A stretch of 64,000 nt of DNA, taken from Poa pratensis. Taxonomy: Eukaryota > Streptophyta > Magnoliopsida > Poales > Poaceae. This document shows, one piece after another, positions 23,151 through 35,928 of the stretch. The translations under genes and the position numbers were made by a program. The stretch lies in contig CAMZMU010000071.1 in NCBI GenBank assembly GCA_947311845.1, positions 19,346,181 through 19,410,180 of the forward strand, written 5' to 3'. The stretch's first letter is position 1; each line of letters begins with the position of its first letter. The notes beneath the pieces were generated by a model, which was given only the letters and a program-made list of their open reading frames with translations, searched no databases and was not told the DNA's origin.

Positions 23151-24388
23151 TGATACGTCTCCAACGTATCCATAATTTCTGCTGTTCCATGCTTATATTA
23201 TACCATTTGCTACATGTTTTATATACACTTCATATCACTTTTATGCATTTTCTGGGACTAACCTATTAACAAGATGCCACAGTGCCAGTTCCCTGTTTTC
23301 TGCTGTTTTTGGTTTCAGAAAGTTACTTCTGGAAATATTCTCGGAATTGCACGAAACAAAAGGCCAAGTCCCTATTTTTCCAACACGTACACGGAGTCCG
23401 AAGGAGAGACGAAGTCTCGCCACGAGGTGGCCAAACCACCTGGCGGCGCGGCCCCACCTTCTGCCGCGCCAGCCTGTGGTTTGGGCCCCTCGGGGGTCTG
23501 CCGACATCGCCCCTTCGCCTATTTATTCCCCGAGGCGTGAAAACCCTAAAACACGAAGCCATATTCCAGAAGAGTTCCGCAGCGCCGCCGCCATCGACGA
23601 CAAGTTTCGGGGGACAGAAGTCTCTGTTCCGGCACGCTGCCGGGACGGGGAATTGCCCCCGGAGTCATCTCCATCGACACCACCGCCATCTTCATCGCCG
23701 TTGCTGACTCCCATGATGAGGAGGGAGTAGTTCTCCCCGAGGCTGAGGGCTCTACCGGTAGCTATGTGGTTCATCTCTCTCTCACATGGTGTGATCTTTA
23801 TGTGATCATGTGTATTGCTAGTATCGCTGAATACATTAATAATGTTTATGCTACTCAAGTGATTTTGTCTAGTTTCTGGAGTCATTGTGACAACACGGTA
23901 TCAAGGTGACAGTGTGGGTACTTGTGTGACTCTATGAATAATTTAGACATTTATCATGGCTTATTCTTGGGAATTGTGGTGTTTGTTTACTCAGACTTTG
24001 AGGTGTGCTCTTGCAGCCCTACGCATAGTACTCTTGCTTCATCAAGAAGGAGAATAATCCCGAGTAGTATTTACTTGTGTTCAGTTGTGCTAATCTAGTT
24101 GAATATGTAGATGTTACTCTTTATCTATTATGCACTCCAGAGGTTACTTTAATATGAACTCCGGTACTCTCCACGGTGTAAAGGTGACAGTGTGTGCACC
24201 GTGTGTGACTCCTTTATGACGTTGTGGCGCTTGTTTACTCCGGCTTGAGGTGTGCTTTTGTAGCCCTACACAATGAATGGTGTTTGTTATCCAATAAGAG
24301 AGTGTTTAAGAGTAGCTTTTACTTATTCAGTTATGAGATCATTGTTGAGAGTGTCCACTAGTGAAAGTATGATCCCTAGGCCTTGTTT
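23151..24388 (+). repeat. LTR1 of composite E, B-type, 3'-truncated
   Basis: It begins TGATACGTCTCC and matches the B LTRs (reverse strand) all along. It lacks the final 350 bp or so and the primer site, and joins internal sequence at 24388/24389. Its first 400 bp are nearly identical to LTR2, after which the two have little in common, so one of them is chimeric. Confidence 0.85.
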
Positions 24389-25668
24389 TTGCTGTACCGG
24401 TTTATACTTGTGTTTGCTTCAAACAACCTTGCTAGCCTAAACTCTGTACTGAGAGGGAATGCTTCTCGTGCATCCAAACCTTGAGCCAAAACACATGCCA
24501 TTTGTGTCCACCATATCTACCTACTATGTGGTATTTCCTGCCATTCCAAGTAAATATTTCATGTGCTAACTTTAAACTATTCAAAACTTTATTACTCCTT
24601 ATTTGTGTCAATGTTTTATAGCTCATGAGGAAGTATGTGGTGTTTTATCTTTCAATCTTGTCATTTACTTCTGACAGACTTTCAACCAATGGACTAGTGG
24701 CATATACATCCGCTTATCCAATAATTTGCAAAAAGAGCTGGCAACGGGGTGCCCAGCCCCAATTAATTACAACTTTCATTAATAATTCTCTTCACATGTT
24801 TTGCCCTGATTTATCAGTAAGCAACTTAATTTGCAAATAGACACTCCTCCATGGTATGTGAATGTTGGAAGGCACCCGAGGATTCGGTTAGCCATGGCTT
24901 GTGTAAGCAAAAGGTTGGGAGGAGTGTCATCTATAAAGAAACTAAAATACATGTGTAAACAAAAGAGAAGAGGGATGATCTACCTTGCTGGTAGAGATAA
25001 CGTCCTTCATGGGAGCCGCTCTTGAAAGTCTGGTTGACAAGGGGGTTAGAGTGCCCACTACCATTCGTTGACAACAACAAACACCTCTCAAATACTTATT
25101 TTGTGCTCTCTATATGCTTTCGAAAACTTAAAAAGCTCTAGCACATGATTTAATCCCTGCTTCCCTCTGCGAAGGGCCTATCTTTTACTTTATGTTGAGT
25201 CAGTTTACCTACTCCTTTCTATCTTAGAAGCAAACACTTGTGTCAACTTTGTGTGCATTGATTCTTACATGTTTACTTATTGCACTTGTTATATTGCTTT
25301 ATGTTGACAACTATCCATGAGATATACATGTTACAAGTTGAAAGCAAATGCTGAAACTTAATCATCCTTTGTGTTGCTTCAATGCCTTTTACTTTGAATC
25401 TATTGCTTTATGAGTTACCTCTTATGCAAAACTTTTTGATGCTTGTCTTGAAAGTACTATTCATGAAAAGTTTTTGCTTATATGATTCATTGTTTACTCT
25501 TTATCTATTTGTTAGCAAACTATAGACCATTGCTTTGAGTCACTTCATTCATGACATGAGCCTTGCAATATATTGATCAAGATTGTGTGAAAGCATGTCT
25601 CCTCAGAAATTATTTGTTGTTATCGTTTTACCTACTCGAGGACGAGTAGAACTAAGCTTGGGGATGCT
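24389..25668 (+). repeat. Duplicated 3' internal segment, first copy
   Basis: It is almost identical to 37409-38688 and ends with AAGCTTGGGGATG (25654-25666) just before LTR2. It contains no coding domain. Homologous non-coding sequence is found on the minus strand of B and C. Confidence 0.85.
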
Positions 25669-27292
25669 TGATACGTCTCCAACGTATCCATAATTTCTGC
25701 TGTTCCATGCTTATATTATACCATTTGCTACATGTTTTATATACACTTCATATCACTTTTATGCATTTTCTGGGACTAACCTATTAACAAGATGCCACAG
25801 TGCCAGTTCCCTGTTTTCTGCTGTTTTTGGTTTCAGAAAGTTACTTCTGGAAATATTCTCGGAATTGCACGAAACAAAAGGCCAAGTCCCTATTTTTCCA
25901 ACACGTACACGGAGTCCGAAGGAGAGACGAAGAGCCACGAGGTGGCCAAACCACCTGGCGGCGCGGCCCACCGCCGCGCCAGCCTGTGGTTTGGGCCCCT
26001 CGGGGGTCCGCCGACATCGCCCCTTCGCCTATTTATTCCCCGAGACGTGAAAACCCTAAAACACCGAGCCTTTCATCCAGAACATATTCGCTGCCGCCGC
26101 CGTCGTCAACCCTAACTCGGGGGGTTCTGAAGCTCTTCCCGGCACCCTGCCGGAGAGGGGAATCATCACCGGAGGGCTCTACATCGCCATGCCCGCCTCC
26201 GGAGTGATGCGTGAGTAGTTCATCCTTGGACTATGGGTCCATAGCAGTAGCTAGATGGTTGTCTTCTCCACTTGTGCCATCATGTTTAGATCTTGTGAGC
26301 TGCCTATCATGATCAAGATCATCTTATTGTAATGCTACATGTTGTGTTTGCTGGGATCTGACTTATATTGATACCTATGTGGAGCTGAATATTATATTAT
26401 CATGTCTATGTCATTTGTGATCTTGCATGCTCTCCGTTACTTGTTGAAGCCTTGGCCAAGTGAATACTTGTGACTCCAAGAGGGGGTATTTATGCATGAT
26501 AGTTGGGTTCAACCTCTATTTAACCTGGGATAGTGACAGCAAGTTCTAAGGTTGTAGATGTGTTGTTGCCACTAGGGGTAAAACAGCAATGCTTTATTCA
26601 AGGATGAATGTATTGTTTACATTACGCACATTACTTAATGCAATTGTCTGTTGCTTGCAACTTAATACTGGAAGGGGTACGGATGTTAACCGGAAAGTGG
26701 ACTATTTAGGCATAGATGCATGCTGGATAGCGGTCTATGTACTTTGTCGTAATGCCCAAATGAATCTCATAGTAGACACCACACTCACACATGCATGTTA
26801 TATGCACTTATCAATTGTCAATTGCCCAGCTGTAATTTGTTTACCCAGCATGTTAGTTATCTTATTGGAGAGACACCACTAGTGAACTGTGGACCCCGGT
26901 CCATTCTTTTACATCTGAAATACAATCTACTGCAATCATTGTTCTCTACTGTTTTATGCAAACAAACATCATCTTCCATTCGATACGTTTAACCCTTTGT
27001 TTTCAGCAAGCCGGTGAGATTGACAACCTCACTGTTAAGTTGGGGCAAAGTAATTTGATTGTGTTGTGCAGGTTCCACGTTGGCACCGGAATCCCTGGTG
27101 TTGCGCCGCACTACACTCCTTCACCAACACCTTCGAAGCAAACCTCGTTTTCCTACTGGTTCGATTAAACCTTGGTTTCATACTGAGGGAAAACTTGCTG
27201 CTGCACTCATCATACCTTCCTCTTGGGGTTCCCAACTGACGTGTGACGTACAAGCATGTTTCTGGCTGTTGCCGGGAGATATTCCCTCGTCA
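25669..27292 (+). repeat. LTR2 of composite E
   Basis: This LTR, about 1624 bp from TGATACGTCTCC to CTCGTCA, has the same start and end as the solo LTR at 11841-13431. A TATA-like CCTATTTATTCC lies near 26027. Just upstream is a G/C-rich stem (CTGGCG/CGCCAG) with a variable loop. Confidence 0.85.
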
Positions 27293-27316
27293 ACTTAGCG
27301 CTAGCAACACGTTTTC

Positions 27317-27334
27317 TGGCGCCGTTGCCGGGGA
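27317..27334 (+). other. Primer-binding site, tRNA-Asp (composite E)
   Basis: TGGCGCCGTTGCCGGGGA is complementary to the 3' end of plant tRNA-Asp(GUC), the primer type of Athila-like Gypsy elements. It lies 24 bp after the CTCGTCA end of LTR2, a longer gap than the 10 bp in A and B. Confidence 0.88.
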
Positions 27335-27494
27335 AAACCGAATTGCTTCTGCAAGGGGAGTCTCTCACACCCAATCTCTTTACTTTGTTATTTGTCTTGC
27401 TTAGTTTATTTTTATTTAGTCTTGTTTGCTCTCTTTATCAAAAACACAAAAAAATTAGTTACTTGTTTAATTCAGTTTGATTTTGTTTTTCAAA

Positions 27495-29056
27495 ATGAGT
27501 ACTCCTGAGAACACTAAGTTGTGTGACTTCACTAGCACAAACAACAATGATTTCATATGCACTCCTATTGCTCCACCTGCTTCTACAGCAGAATTTTATG
27601 AAATTAAACCTGCTCTATTAAATCTTGTTATGAAAGAGCAATTTTCTGGTGTTAGTACTGATGATGCTGCTGCCCATCTTAATAACTTTGTTGAACTTTG
27701 TGAAATGCAAAAGTATAAGGATATGGATGGGGATATTATAAAACTGAAACTTTTTCCTTTCTCCTTGAGAGGAAGAGCTAAAGAATGGTTGCTTTCTTTG
27801 CCTAGAAATAGTATTGATTCTTGGACAAAATGCAAAGATGCTTTCATAGGGAAATATTATCCTCCTGCTAAGATTATATCCTTGAGAAGTAGCATTATGA
27901 ATTTTAAACAACTTGATAATGAACATGTTGCTCAAGCTTGGGAAAGAATGAAATCTTTGGTGAAGAATTGTCCCACTCATGGACTGACTACTTGGATGAT
28001 CATCCAAACCTTTTATGCAGGATTAAATTTTTCCTCAAGGAACTTATTGGATTCAGCCTCTGGAGGAACCTTTATGTCCATCACTTTAGGTGCAGCAACA
28101 AAGCTACTTGATGATATGATGATCAACTATTCCGAATGGCACACCGAAAGAGCTCCTCAAGGTAAGAAGGTAAATTCTGTTGAAGAAACCTCCTCTTTGA
28201 GTGATAAGATTGATGCTATTATGTCTATGCTTGTGAATGGTAGATCTCATGTTGATCCTAATAATGTTCCTTTAGCTTCATTGGTTGCTCAAGAAGAGCA
28301 TGTTGATGTAAACTTCATTAAAAACAACAACTTCAACAACAATGCTTATAGGAATAATTTTGGTAGCAACAACTATAAGCCTTATCCTTCAAATGGTTAT
28401 GGCAATTCTTATGGTAATTCCTACAGCAACAATAGAAGTGTGTCCTCTGATCTTGAAGCTATGCTTAAAGAATTTATTAGCACACAAAAAGCTTTCAATA
28501 AAACTGTTGAGGAAAAGTTTGAAAAAATTGATGATCTTCTTCTAAAGTTGATAGTCTTGCTCATGATGTTGAAATTCTAAAACTGAAAGTTATGCCTAAT
28601 GAAGTTAAAGATACTAAGTCATTTGCTACAGCAAATGCCATCCAAGTTCGAATTGATAATAATATTAGGATGTTGGCTGAATTGCATGCTAGGTGGGAAA
28701 AAGAGGAAGAACTTGAAAAAGAGAATAGTATAGTTAGAGTTTGTACTATCACCACCACTAGTAATGCTAATGTTTCACATGCTAGTAAGCCTCCTACTAT
28801 TGATGGTAATGTTATTGGTGTTGGTAATGTCTCTACTACTTCTGCAAAGCGTTTGAAATTGCCTAAAACTGCTGAAACTTTTTCTGATAAAAGTGCTGAA
28901 ATTTTTCAAACTATTGGAGACAATGGTTCCACCACCATTGACAATAATGATTTTGATTTTGATGATTGTAACATCTCTGAAGTTATTATGTTCTTGCAAA
29001 AATTAGCTAGAAGTCCCAATGCTAGCACTATTAATTTGGCTTTTACAAAGCATATT
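27495..29056 (+). pseudogene. Athila-type gag, frameshifted
   Basis: The frame from ATG 27495 to 28580 codes a retrotransposon gag domain with the Athila-like core H-L-N-N-F-V-E-L-C, K-L-F-P-F-S-L-R-G-R-A-K-E-W-L and W-E-R-M-K-S-L-V-K-N-C-P. An N/Y/G-rich linker and a coiled-coil-like K/E segment follow. A one-base loss near 28545 shifts the frame. The continuation (A-E-L-H-A-R-W-E-K-E-E-E-L and an acidic tail) runs to the junction with fragment G. Protease, RT, RNase H and integrase do not follow, so this copy is non-autonomous or deleted. Gag would build the virus-like particle in the cytoplasm. It is the only gag among the tRNA-Asp elements here. Confidence 0.88.
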
Positions 29057-29057
29057 A

Positions 29058-30106
29058 CAGAAGCATCGCCAGGTTGTTACCTGACCGTGATGTTGAACTT
29101 ATGAGTAAGCTGGTTCCCTGAACAACTCCCTTCTCCAAGAAAATCGTGCTGGATGCCCAGAATTAGTCGGTTGGGCTTAAACAACTTGGAGAGTTGGAAG
29201 ACAAGAGCTCTATCCCGATATAGTTCCTTCTCAAGGGATGTCTAGTCCATCCGTGCCGAAGCAAGGTGGTATCTCCTTTGTGGGTATGCTATCCTACAAA
29301 TCTTTTGATTTGAATTGGGCTATCGTCAAATCAAACTCAGACCGACCTACCTGAATGTGTTCGTCTGACCAATACTCATGCCCCGTTCCGGTGAAATATG
29401 AGTCTACCGTCTTGGGGTAGCTGGATAAGTCTGTTGTTGAGCCCATCAACTACATTCTTATTGTCTCCAGGTTTGAGGAGATTCATATTGGATAGTGGGC
29501 GTTAACATTGGAAAATTGTTGGAACTAACTTTGTGTCTTCACAAGGTATGTGTTCTGGAGTTAGAAGTGACTTTCCTTGGTTCACGTGCAATTGCTGAAA
29601 GATGTCGCCGTGGATCTGAGAGAATTGTCTGGTTTCCTCGGAATCATTTCAACTCGATCAAGCATGTGTAGAATATTCTCGGAATGGTATGTTGTTACCT
29701 CCTTTCCTTGGGAAGTTCATCTATGCATCCAAGCCACTGATTGAATTGTTCCAGAAAGGGGGGAAGTCTGAGAACTTCATCGTCTTCTTTGGTGTTTCCC
29801 ATCAAGGACTAAATCGTGTCTCGTTGCAAGTAAATCAAGTAGGGCAGCTGTCTTCTGACAAGTTGCTAATACCTGAGTTCCGCAATCTAGTTCCTCCTTG
29901 GAGTTTGACATTGTAGTCCAACTCTTGGGGTCCAAGCAATTGTAATCCGTTGGTATGTATTGCAAAGCTTCCTATTCCTACCGGTGCTGAGTCTGAAGCA
30001 TCTCTACACTTCCCAGATTTGACTCTCAATCAGAAACGATAGTTGGTGATCCTCAAGAAGCTTGTCCCCGATGTCTATGAAATCAAGAAGTGTTCCTGAT
30101 ACTAAC
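29058..30106 (+). repeat. 1.05-kb direct repeat of fragment G, left copy
   Basis: It runs from CAGAAGCATCGCCAGG to CCTGATACTAAC. The right copy is at 35929-36975. I count about six differences, near 99.4 percent identity. Confidence 0.9.
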
Positions 30107-30655
30107 GTTTGCGGAGTTTTTGAAGTTCTCTATGTCCATCTTCTCGACCCTTCTCCTGTGATTCCGAAATGCTCCTCCGTGAGGAAAGTTCTATTCAAGC
30201 CGTTTGGTAGAAGTTTCCTCTTCATCTGTTGGAATCTTGTTTAACATCCTTCTTTAGAAATTCTAGGCCTTGTGCAAAGTTCATATTCTGAATCTCTGAG
30301 AAACAGCTGTCTACCAACTGGAAACTCATTATCAATCTCCCGTCCCACGAAAGTGTCTCCTAACTGTCAATTCATGGGATGCTTGAAATCCCATTCTAGG
30401 TTTCTACTAGGAGGTATTTGATCGTGGTATATTCACCAAGATCCATCCTTCCGGTGATGTTTCCTTTCTTTCCTATGGTGTAGTCGGATGAGGACCTCGA
30501 AGTGAAGCCCCTGAAGATCTTCATGATGCCCTCGGTCACCCTCGTTGAGAAAGAAGCCACATGAAGCGAGAAGAACGTGTGGTACCGTTGAAACCCTCTT
30601 CCCTCTTTCCTACTCTAAGAATCTCGGGACGAGATTCCTGTAAGGTGGGTAGAAT

Positions 30656-33600
30656 TGTAACAGCCCGAAGTTTGAGAACCTAAAAACCCGAATAAATTTT
30701 CCACTTTTTGTATTCCATTGCATCATGGCATCCAATTTTAACTTGCTAAACAACACACAAAAGGTTTTGGCACCATTTAAAAACAAGTGCCAAACTTGTT
30801 CAATTACAAATTCAAAGCAATGAGAGAATTCAAACCTGCAAAACAAAAATACTTTGACCTCTTATAATTGTCAAGGAAGTTCCAAGAGTCCAAAATAAAA
30901 TCTTGCACTTGCTTGAAATAATCAAAGGGATATCAAATTGGAATTAACTAAAATTACCATAAACAAGCCCTATGAACAAATGTTGTTCAAAAGATTTTAT
31001 TTTGAGACGCCAATTTTTGTGGAGCCTCTACATGATATGGGGAGGCTGCCCAAATATTTTCATAATTTTTGGAATGAGTTAAGTGCCCCAAATAAATCCC
31101 TAGAGAGCTACTGGTTTTAAAAGGGAAAAGAAAGAAACAGAAAAAGGACTTAGGTGTAAATGGAAAAAGAAGTGCGAGGGGGTTTTCGCAAATATGTCAT
31201 CTCTCTCCTCCTCCCGACACGGGCGCGCCAACGCCGGCGAGCGAGGGAGGCCCCCCACGACGCCCTGCCGCGCCTCGCCCGGACCCCCCTCCGCTCCTCT
31301 GCCCTGCGAGGAGCATAAGAGCACCACGAGGCCGCCCTTATCCTCTCCCCCTCAGATATTTTCCCTCTCCCCCATTTCTTCCTCTGCCATGGCCGTGCCC
31401 GAAGCGAGCTCGCCGCCGCATCGCCGTCGCTAGAAGAACCGCAGAGCAGATCGAGCCGACGCATCTTCTCCGCCTCGTCCTCCTCTTCATCTCCGTGCAA
31501 GGAATCGACGCGGGGAGCAGCCAATCGACGGCAACAATCCGTCTTCTTCCTCTCCGGCCGCAGCACGTCGATCAAGCTCGCCGTCGCCTCCGACCACCGC
31601 AGCACCAACGGAGCGCACCCACGCGTCTAGGGTGAGCATTGCAACCTCCTGGACACCTTCGTTCATCTCAGTTCGCCGTAGTTCGACGGCGCGTCGTTAG
31701 CCGTAGCAAGCCGCCGCCGGAGCTCCCCGTCGTCGCCGCCTCCGGTGACCTTTTGGTCCATGGCTCCGCCACTGAATAGCCCGCACCCGTACGCGAAGTT
31801 GGCATGTTGAAGTTGGTCTCCGCACGCCGTAGAACGTCGAGTCCGTGGTCGACGCCGCCGGTGGTCACCGCGGCCGTGCGCGTCGACGCCGTGCGTTGCC
31901 ACCACCTCAAAAGGGTGCGAACCCGTATACTAACACAAACCGCGAGCCAGCCCAGTGGCTAGCACACGTGCGCCCGCTCGCGAGACGCGAGTTCGAAACC
32001 CAGCCGGCGCACGGCCGTTTTAATTTTATTTCGCTCGCTGACAGGTGGAGCCCACCAGTCAGTGGCTCAGCACCCACCCGCGCGCACAGTCAGCGCCAGC
32101 GTGGCAGTGACCCCACTGGTCAGTGACACGGGCTAGCCAGCCCCTCGGTGGAAAATGTTTCACCGTGTTTTTCTGAAAAAATAAAGGAATAAGCAGAAAA
32201 TGGGTTAAGTTTGTAAAATACATATCTCTTTAACCACTTGTCCAAAAATTACAAACAAGATATCAAAATGTTCAGAAAAATAAATTGAGTCTATTGGTAT
32301 AACTCACACATCCAACTAAATTAATTTAGTTGCTGTTTTATTAAACTAACTAAAATGGCAGAAAAGAATGCAGTTTTGGAAAATCAATAACTTATTAAAT
32401 ATTGATCCAAAAATTGAGTTTGATATACCAAAATGTTCAGCACTCCATATACTTCATGTTTCACCACTTCACTAAGCTTGGATAATTAGTTTTGATGCTA
32501 TTTAAGTGAGGTTAGTAAAATGGCAGCTTTAAATCAAATATTGAAAATACCATAACTTTTTATTGGTTTATCAGAAAAATGTGTTTGATACATCAAAATG
32601 CTCAGAATAATATGAACCATCCATTAACATCACTCCCATGCATGTTTGAACACCTTTGTGGTACTGCACCTTCTTAGGAAGTAAGGAAACATTAAATTAA
32701 ATATGCGACTTTATCTACTCTGGTAGAAATAATTATTTTTGCACCCAATTTAACTTGTTAGTTAAATTTCAGTGCATTAAAACGTCATACCATCATGTGT
32801 TTGTGCATTGCACCTGTTTTGCTTGTGTGTTTATTGATTGTTGTCTTTCCGGTGTTTTTATGCATCGATAGATCAATCAGTCGGGGTGCCACCGCAATAC
32901 CCTGACGAACCGTATTATCAGCCCCCTGAACAAGGCAAGCGTAATCCCCCCCTCTGAGCATGTCTCCTCCTATATTTCCGCAATTATTTTCCCCACTATA
33001 ATATTGCATTCGGTTCCAAATGTCTTTTGCTTGGATTAGAGTATCCTACTAGTTGCATTAGAAATCTGTTGCCATTACCTGTACCCTTCCTAATATCCAT
33101 AGGATTAAAGTGTTGGCCGAGATAAGTATACCTGCTATGTATATGCTTAGCCCTGCTTAGTGTAAATGCTTAGATTGTCCGGTGGATGTTACAATGTGGA
33201 ACAGTTGATGGAATGGCCGGATGTGATGGAAAATGTGGTGACGGTTAATAAATTGCGTAAAGGCGGGGATGAGAGGCCACGGGGAATGTGGTGGGTTGTA
33301 TCGTTCTCACCGCCTAAGTGCGAGTTCTTTACCTCTTGAACCAAGACTGAGCGTGCAACCATGCGTGAGGCCTATGTATTCGCAGTGCAGGAACCCTCAT
33401 AGACTAAATAACTCGGGCGGGACTAGCCAGGGTCCTCTAGTTCGGGCTTCCATTTGCGCGTGCGTGATGATGGTGGGATGAACTGAGATGAGGATGGTTG
33501 TGGTTAGGAAAATAAGTGGCCGTGGGGCGGGGTGTTGCGGGCACCTGGCAGTCCTGCCGCCACTGATGCTCCTGGAAAGTCCTTAACGAGGGAGAAGTCG

Positions 33601-34525
33601 ACACCGCTCCCACCCAGCCGGCTTTCCATGGAAGAGAGCTAATTGTACAGGTAATGGGCCGGACGGTACGCGTGGCGAAGAAGCTGGGGCCCCTCGGGAC
33701 TCCGGGGACTTCCACTTTGTACACCCCTGCAGGGTAAATCTTTTCGAAAAGCCGTGTCCGCGGTTATGGACGAACTTGGGAAGTGAAGGTAGGATCATAG
33801 AATAACTTGAACGGAATGGTTAAAAACTGGGTACTAGAGGTACCACTCACAATTGTAAGGTGAGCTTCCTCGAGGGTGATTCGGGGAGGTGCCTTTGATG
33901 AACAGGTACAATGTTGATGATGGTGATGAATGGTGAGAAATGTGATTCAAGAGAAAAGAGTTACTTCTTACCCCTCTTTTAAAAGTATTCTGATTAGACG
34001 ATGCCATGGAGTCTTGTTTTATTAAATAAAATCAGCTTTATGCAAAAGAGCCATAAAACTTTGAAAGCCAATCATCGAGCATATATTAGCTCTTAATCTT
34101 GCGAGTTCGTCGAACTCAACGTCGTTTGCTTATTTTCAGGAGAGAACTTCACCGCCCTCGAAGGTGGGTTCTTTGTGGACGTCGACGAGTAGTCTGGGGT
34201 TCCCAGGTGGCAGCTTGGGACATCCCGGAACAGCTGGCGCTGGATGTTTATTTTAGGCCTCTTAGGCCATATTTGGATCTTGTTGTTTAGAACAACGTAT
34301 TTTTGCTTCCGCTTGTTGCAATGTTGGGTCTGTGACCTCTGGTTGTCATTTGCTATCTTTCTCTATTATAAGAGTTGAACTATAATGATTTGTGTCGTAG
34401 AGTCTGTGATGTGCCAGTTGTTCCACTAGTCTTGATCTCTCTATTATGCTTTGATAGTGTGTCCGGTGGTATCGGATAACCGGGGACACAGTATCACTGT
34501 ATAGCAGTCGGGTCAGGGCGCCACA
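30656..34525 (+). repeat. LTR of fragment G, 3.87 kb
   Basis: It begins TGTAACAGCCCG and ends GGGCGCCACA, giving TGT...ACA ends. Before it is a purine-rich tract TAAGGTGGGTAGAA; after it a tRNA-Met primer site. The LTR contains a G/C-rich 5' region (31200-32130) with several short open frames on both strands, none recognisable, and a tRNA-like motif pair near 31944-32001. An LTR this long is typical of some large Gypsy lineages. Confidence 0.85.
31944..32001 (+). other. tRNA-like A-box/B-box pair (possible SINE piece)
   Basis: GCCCAGTGGCTAGCAC (A-box-like) is followed about 35 bp later by GAGTTCGAAACCC (B-box-like, GTTCGAAAC). Spacing and sequence resemble the Pol III promoter of tRNA-derived SINEs. 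There is no tRNA cloverleaf and no clear SINE tail, so it could be a captured SINE head or chance. Confidence 0.4.
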
Positions 34526-34528
34526 AGT

Positions 34529-34540
34529 TGGTATCAGAGC
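34529..34540 (+). other. Primer-binding site, tRNA-Met (fragment G)
   Basis: TGGTATCAGAGC lies 3 bp after the LTR end, showing that the sequence to its right is the 5' internal region and fixing the orientation as plus. Confidence 0.88.
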
Positions 34541-35928
34541 AGGACTGCCTGTAGGAAACCCTTTCTACTGGTCGACGTTGAGTCTAGTGTTTGTGAAAAT
34601 TATTTTTAACCTAAAAATGAGTTGTGAAAACCATCTTAGGATTCTTTTTACTCCTTATCTGGTTACCTTCTAATCTCGGAGCAATCTTACCTCGATTTGA
34701 GTTAAAAAGTTTTTCTTCTCACCTGTTACTTCAAAATTATTAGGATCTCGCGGTTGGGTTCTACCTTGCGTGTTATGTGCTCACTTGCTCCCGCCGCGCT
34801 ACAATCCGACGCTTCATGTGCCGAGAAACCATCTGGAGTACGACGAAAATTCCTATCAACTCAGTTGTTTACGGACCCTTGTATTCCTATCAAGTTAATC
34901 TCTTAATCCTTTCTTTTGGGTTTTAACCCATGGACTTGAACAGAAGGTCCCGGATTGTGCCAACTAGCTTGTGTTGAGCCACGTGGTTTCTTAACCATTT
35001 GCATCTCGCTAGTAGCACATGAAGCTGACCTTTAACCCAAGTCCCTTATGTGGTCTGTGTGGTAAATGGTTGAACCTTAATTTCCCACACCTTGGATGAC
35101 TATGTAACTTTAACTCTGCCATAGCTGGAGATTCTGTTCTGGAACCATCTGTGTTATGACCAGAATTCTCTTAGCAAATCCCCCATCTATGTTCATGACT
35201 CTGCTGCATCTCTCCTTTTGGGCATGGTTATCACAATTGAGTAATTACCGGTGCATCCTCAACATCTCAGGATCTCTCCTGAGCATGTTTCGTACTCTGA
35301 TCTGCTTTCCAACCTTGGTCTGTCCGTTGACAGTAAAGTTTTATCGTGCATTGGTATGTTCCGATGCAAGTTACTCTTGTGGTCCGTCAAGACTTTCCCC
35401 CTTCGTCTTGTTTGGAGAAATAACTCTAGTACCTTGTCTACTTCTCGGACCAGGTTAAAGTATTGTAATCTCCAGAAGAAGGGCCTCGTTTAGCTTTTGT
35501 TCTGCTCCTCCTTAGAGTGTCACACTCTTTGATATCAGGGTATCGAGCTAAGTATCATGATCCTCTTGATGAAGTGATGCTTTTACACTTGTTGCTCTCC
35601 GTCTTCCAAGTAACTTGTTACTCGAGAAGGATAAGTCGTGAGCAATGATGTGGCTATCGGATATTCTTAGCAGTTTTTACTGTGCGGAAATCCAGGGATA
35701 TCCATTGCCCTCCTTAGCGTGATTGGTTAGCCAATCAATAAGCTGAGCTTGACAGTGCTACCAAGTCAGTTGGCGCTAATGCACTCCCTCGGTCAAAGAG
35801 CTAGGTTCGTGCCGAAGCTCCCAAGACCACCTCGTTGTGCTTGAAAGGCATGATCCTCTCCTGAACTCAAGATCCACCGGTATGTCGTGATATCCTATAT
35901 GTGGATCGTGATATTCTGGAGGTCTTTC

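Noticed and set aside
23282..23730. Open frames of 120-150 aa repeated at 25792, 38812, 47966 and 53399
   Set aside because: All lie in the same G/C-rich part of LTRs and change frame between copies through indels, so they are LTR translations.
29689..29916. 75-aa frame repeated at 36559
   Set aside because: Part of the 1.05-kb direct repeat of fragment G; no known domain, so not listed as a gene.
31150..31910. G/C-rich open frames up to 152 aa on both strands
   Set aside because: Inside the long LTR of fragment G with no recognisable domain; frames on both strands reflect base composition.
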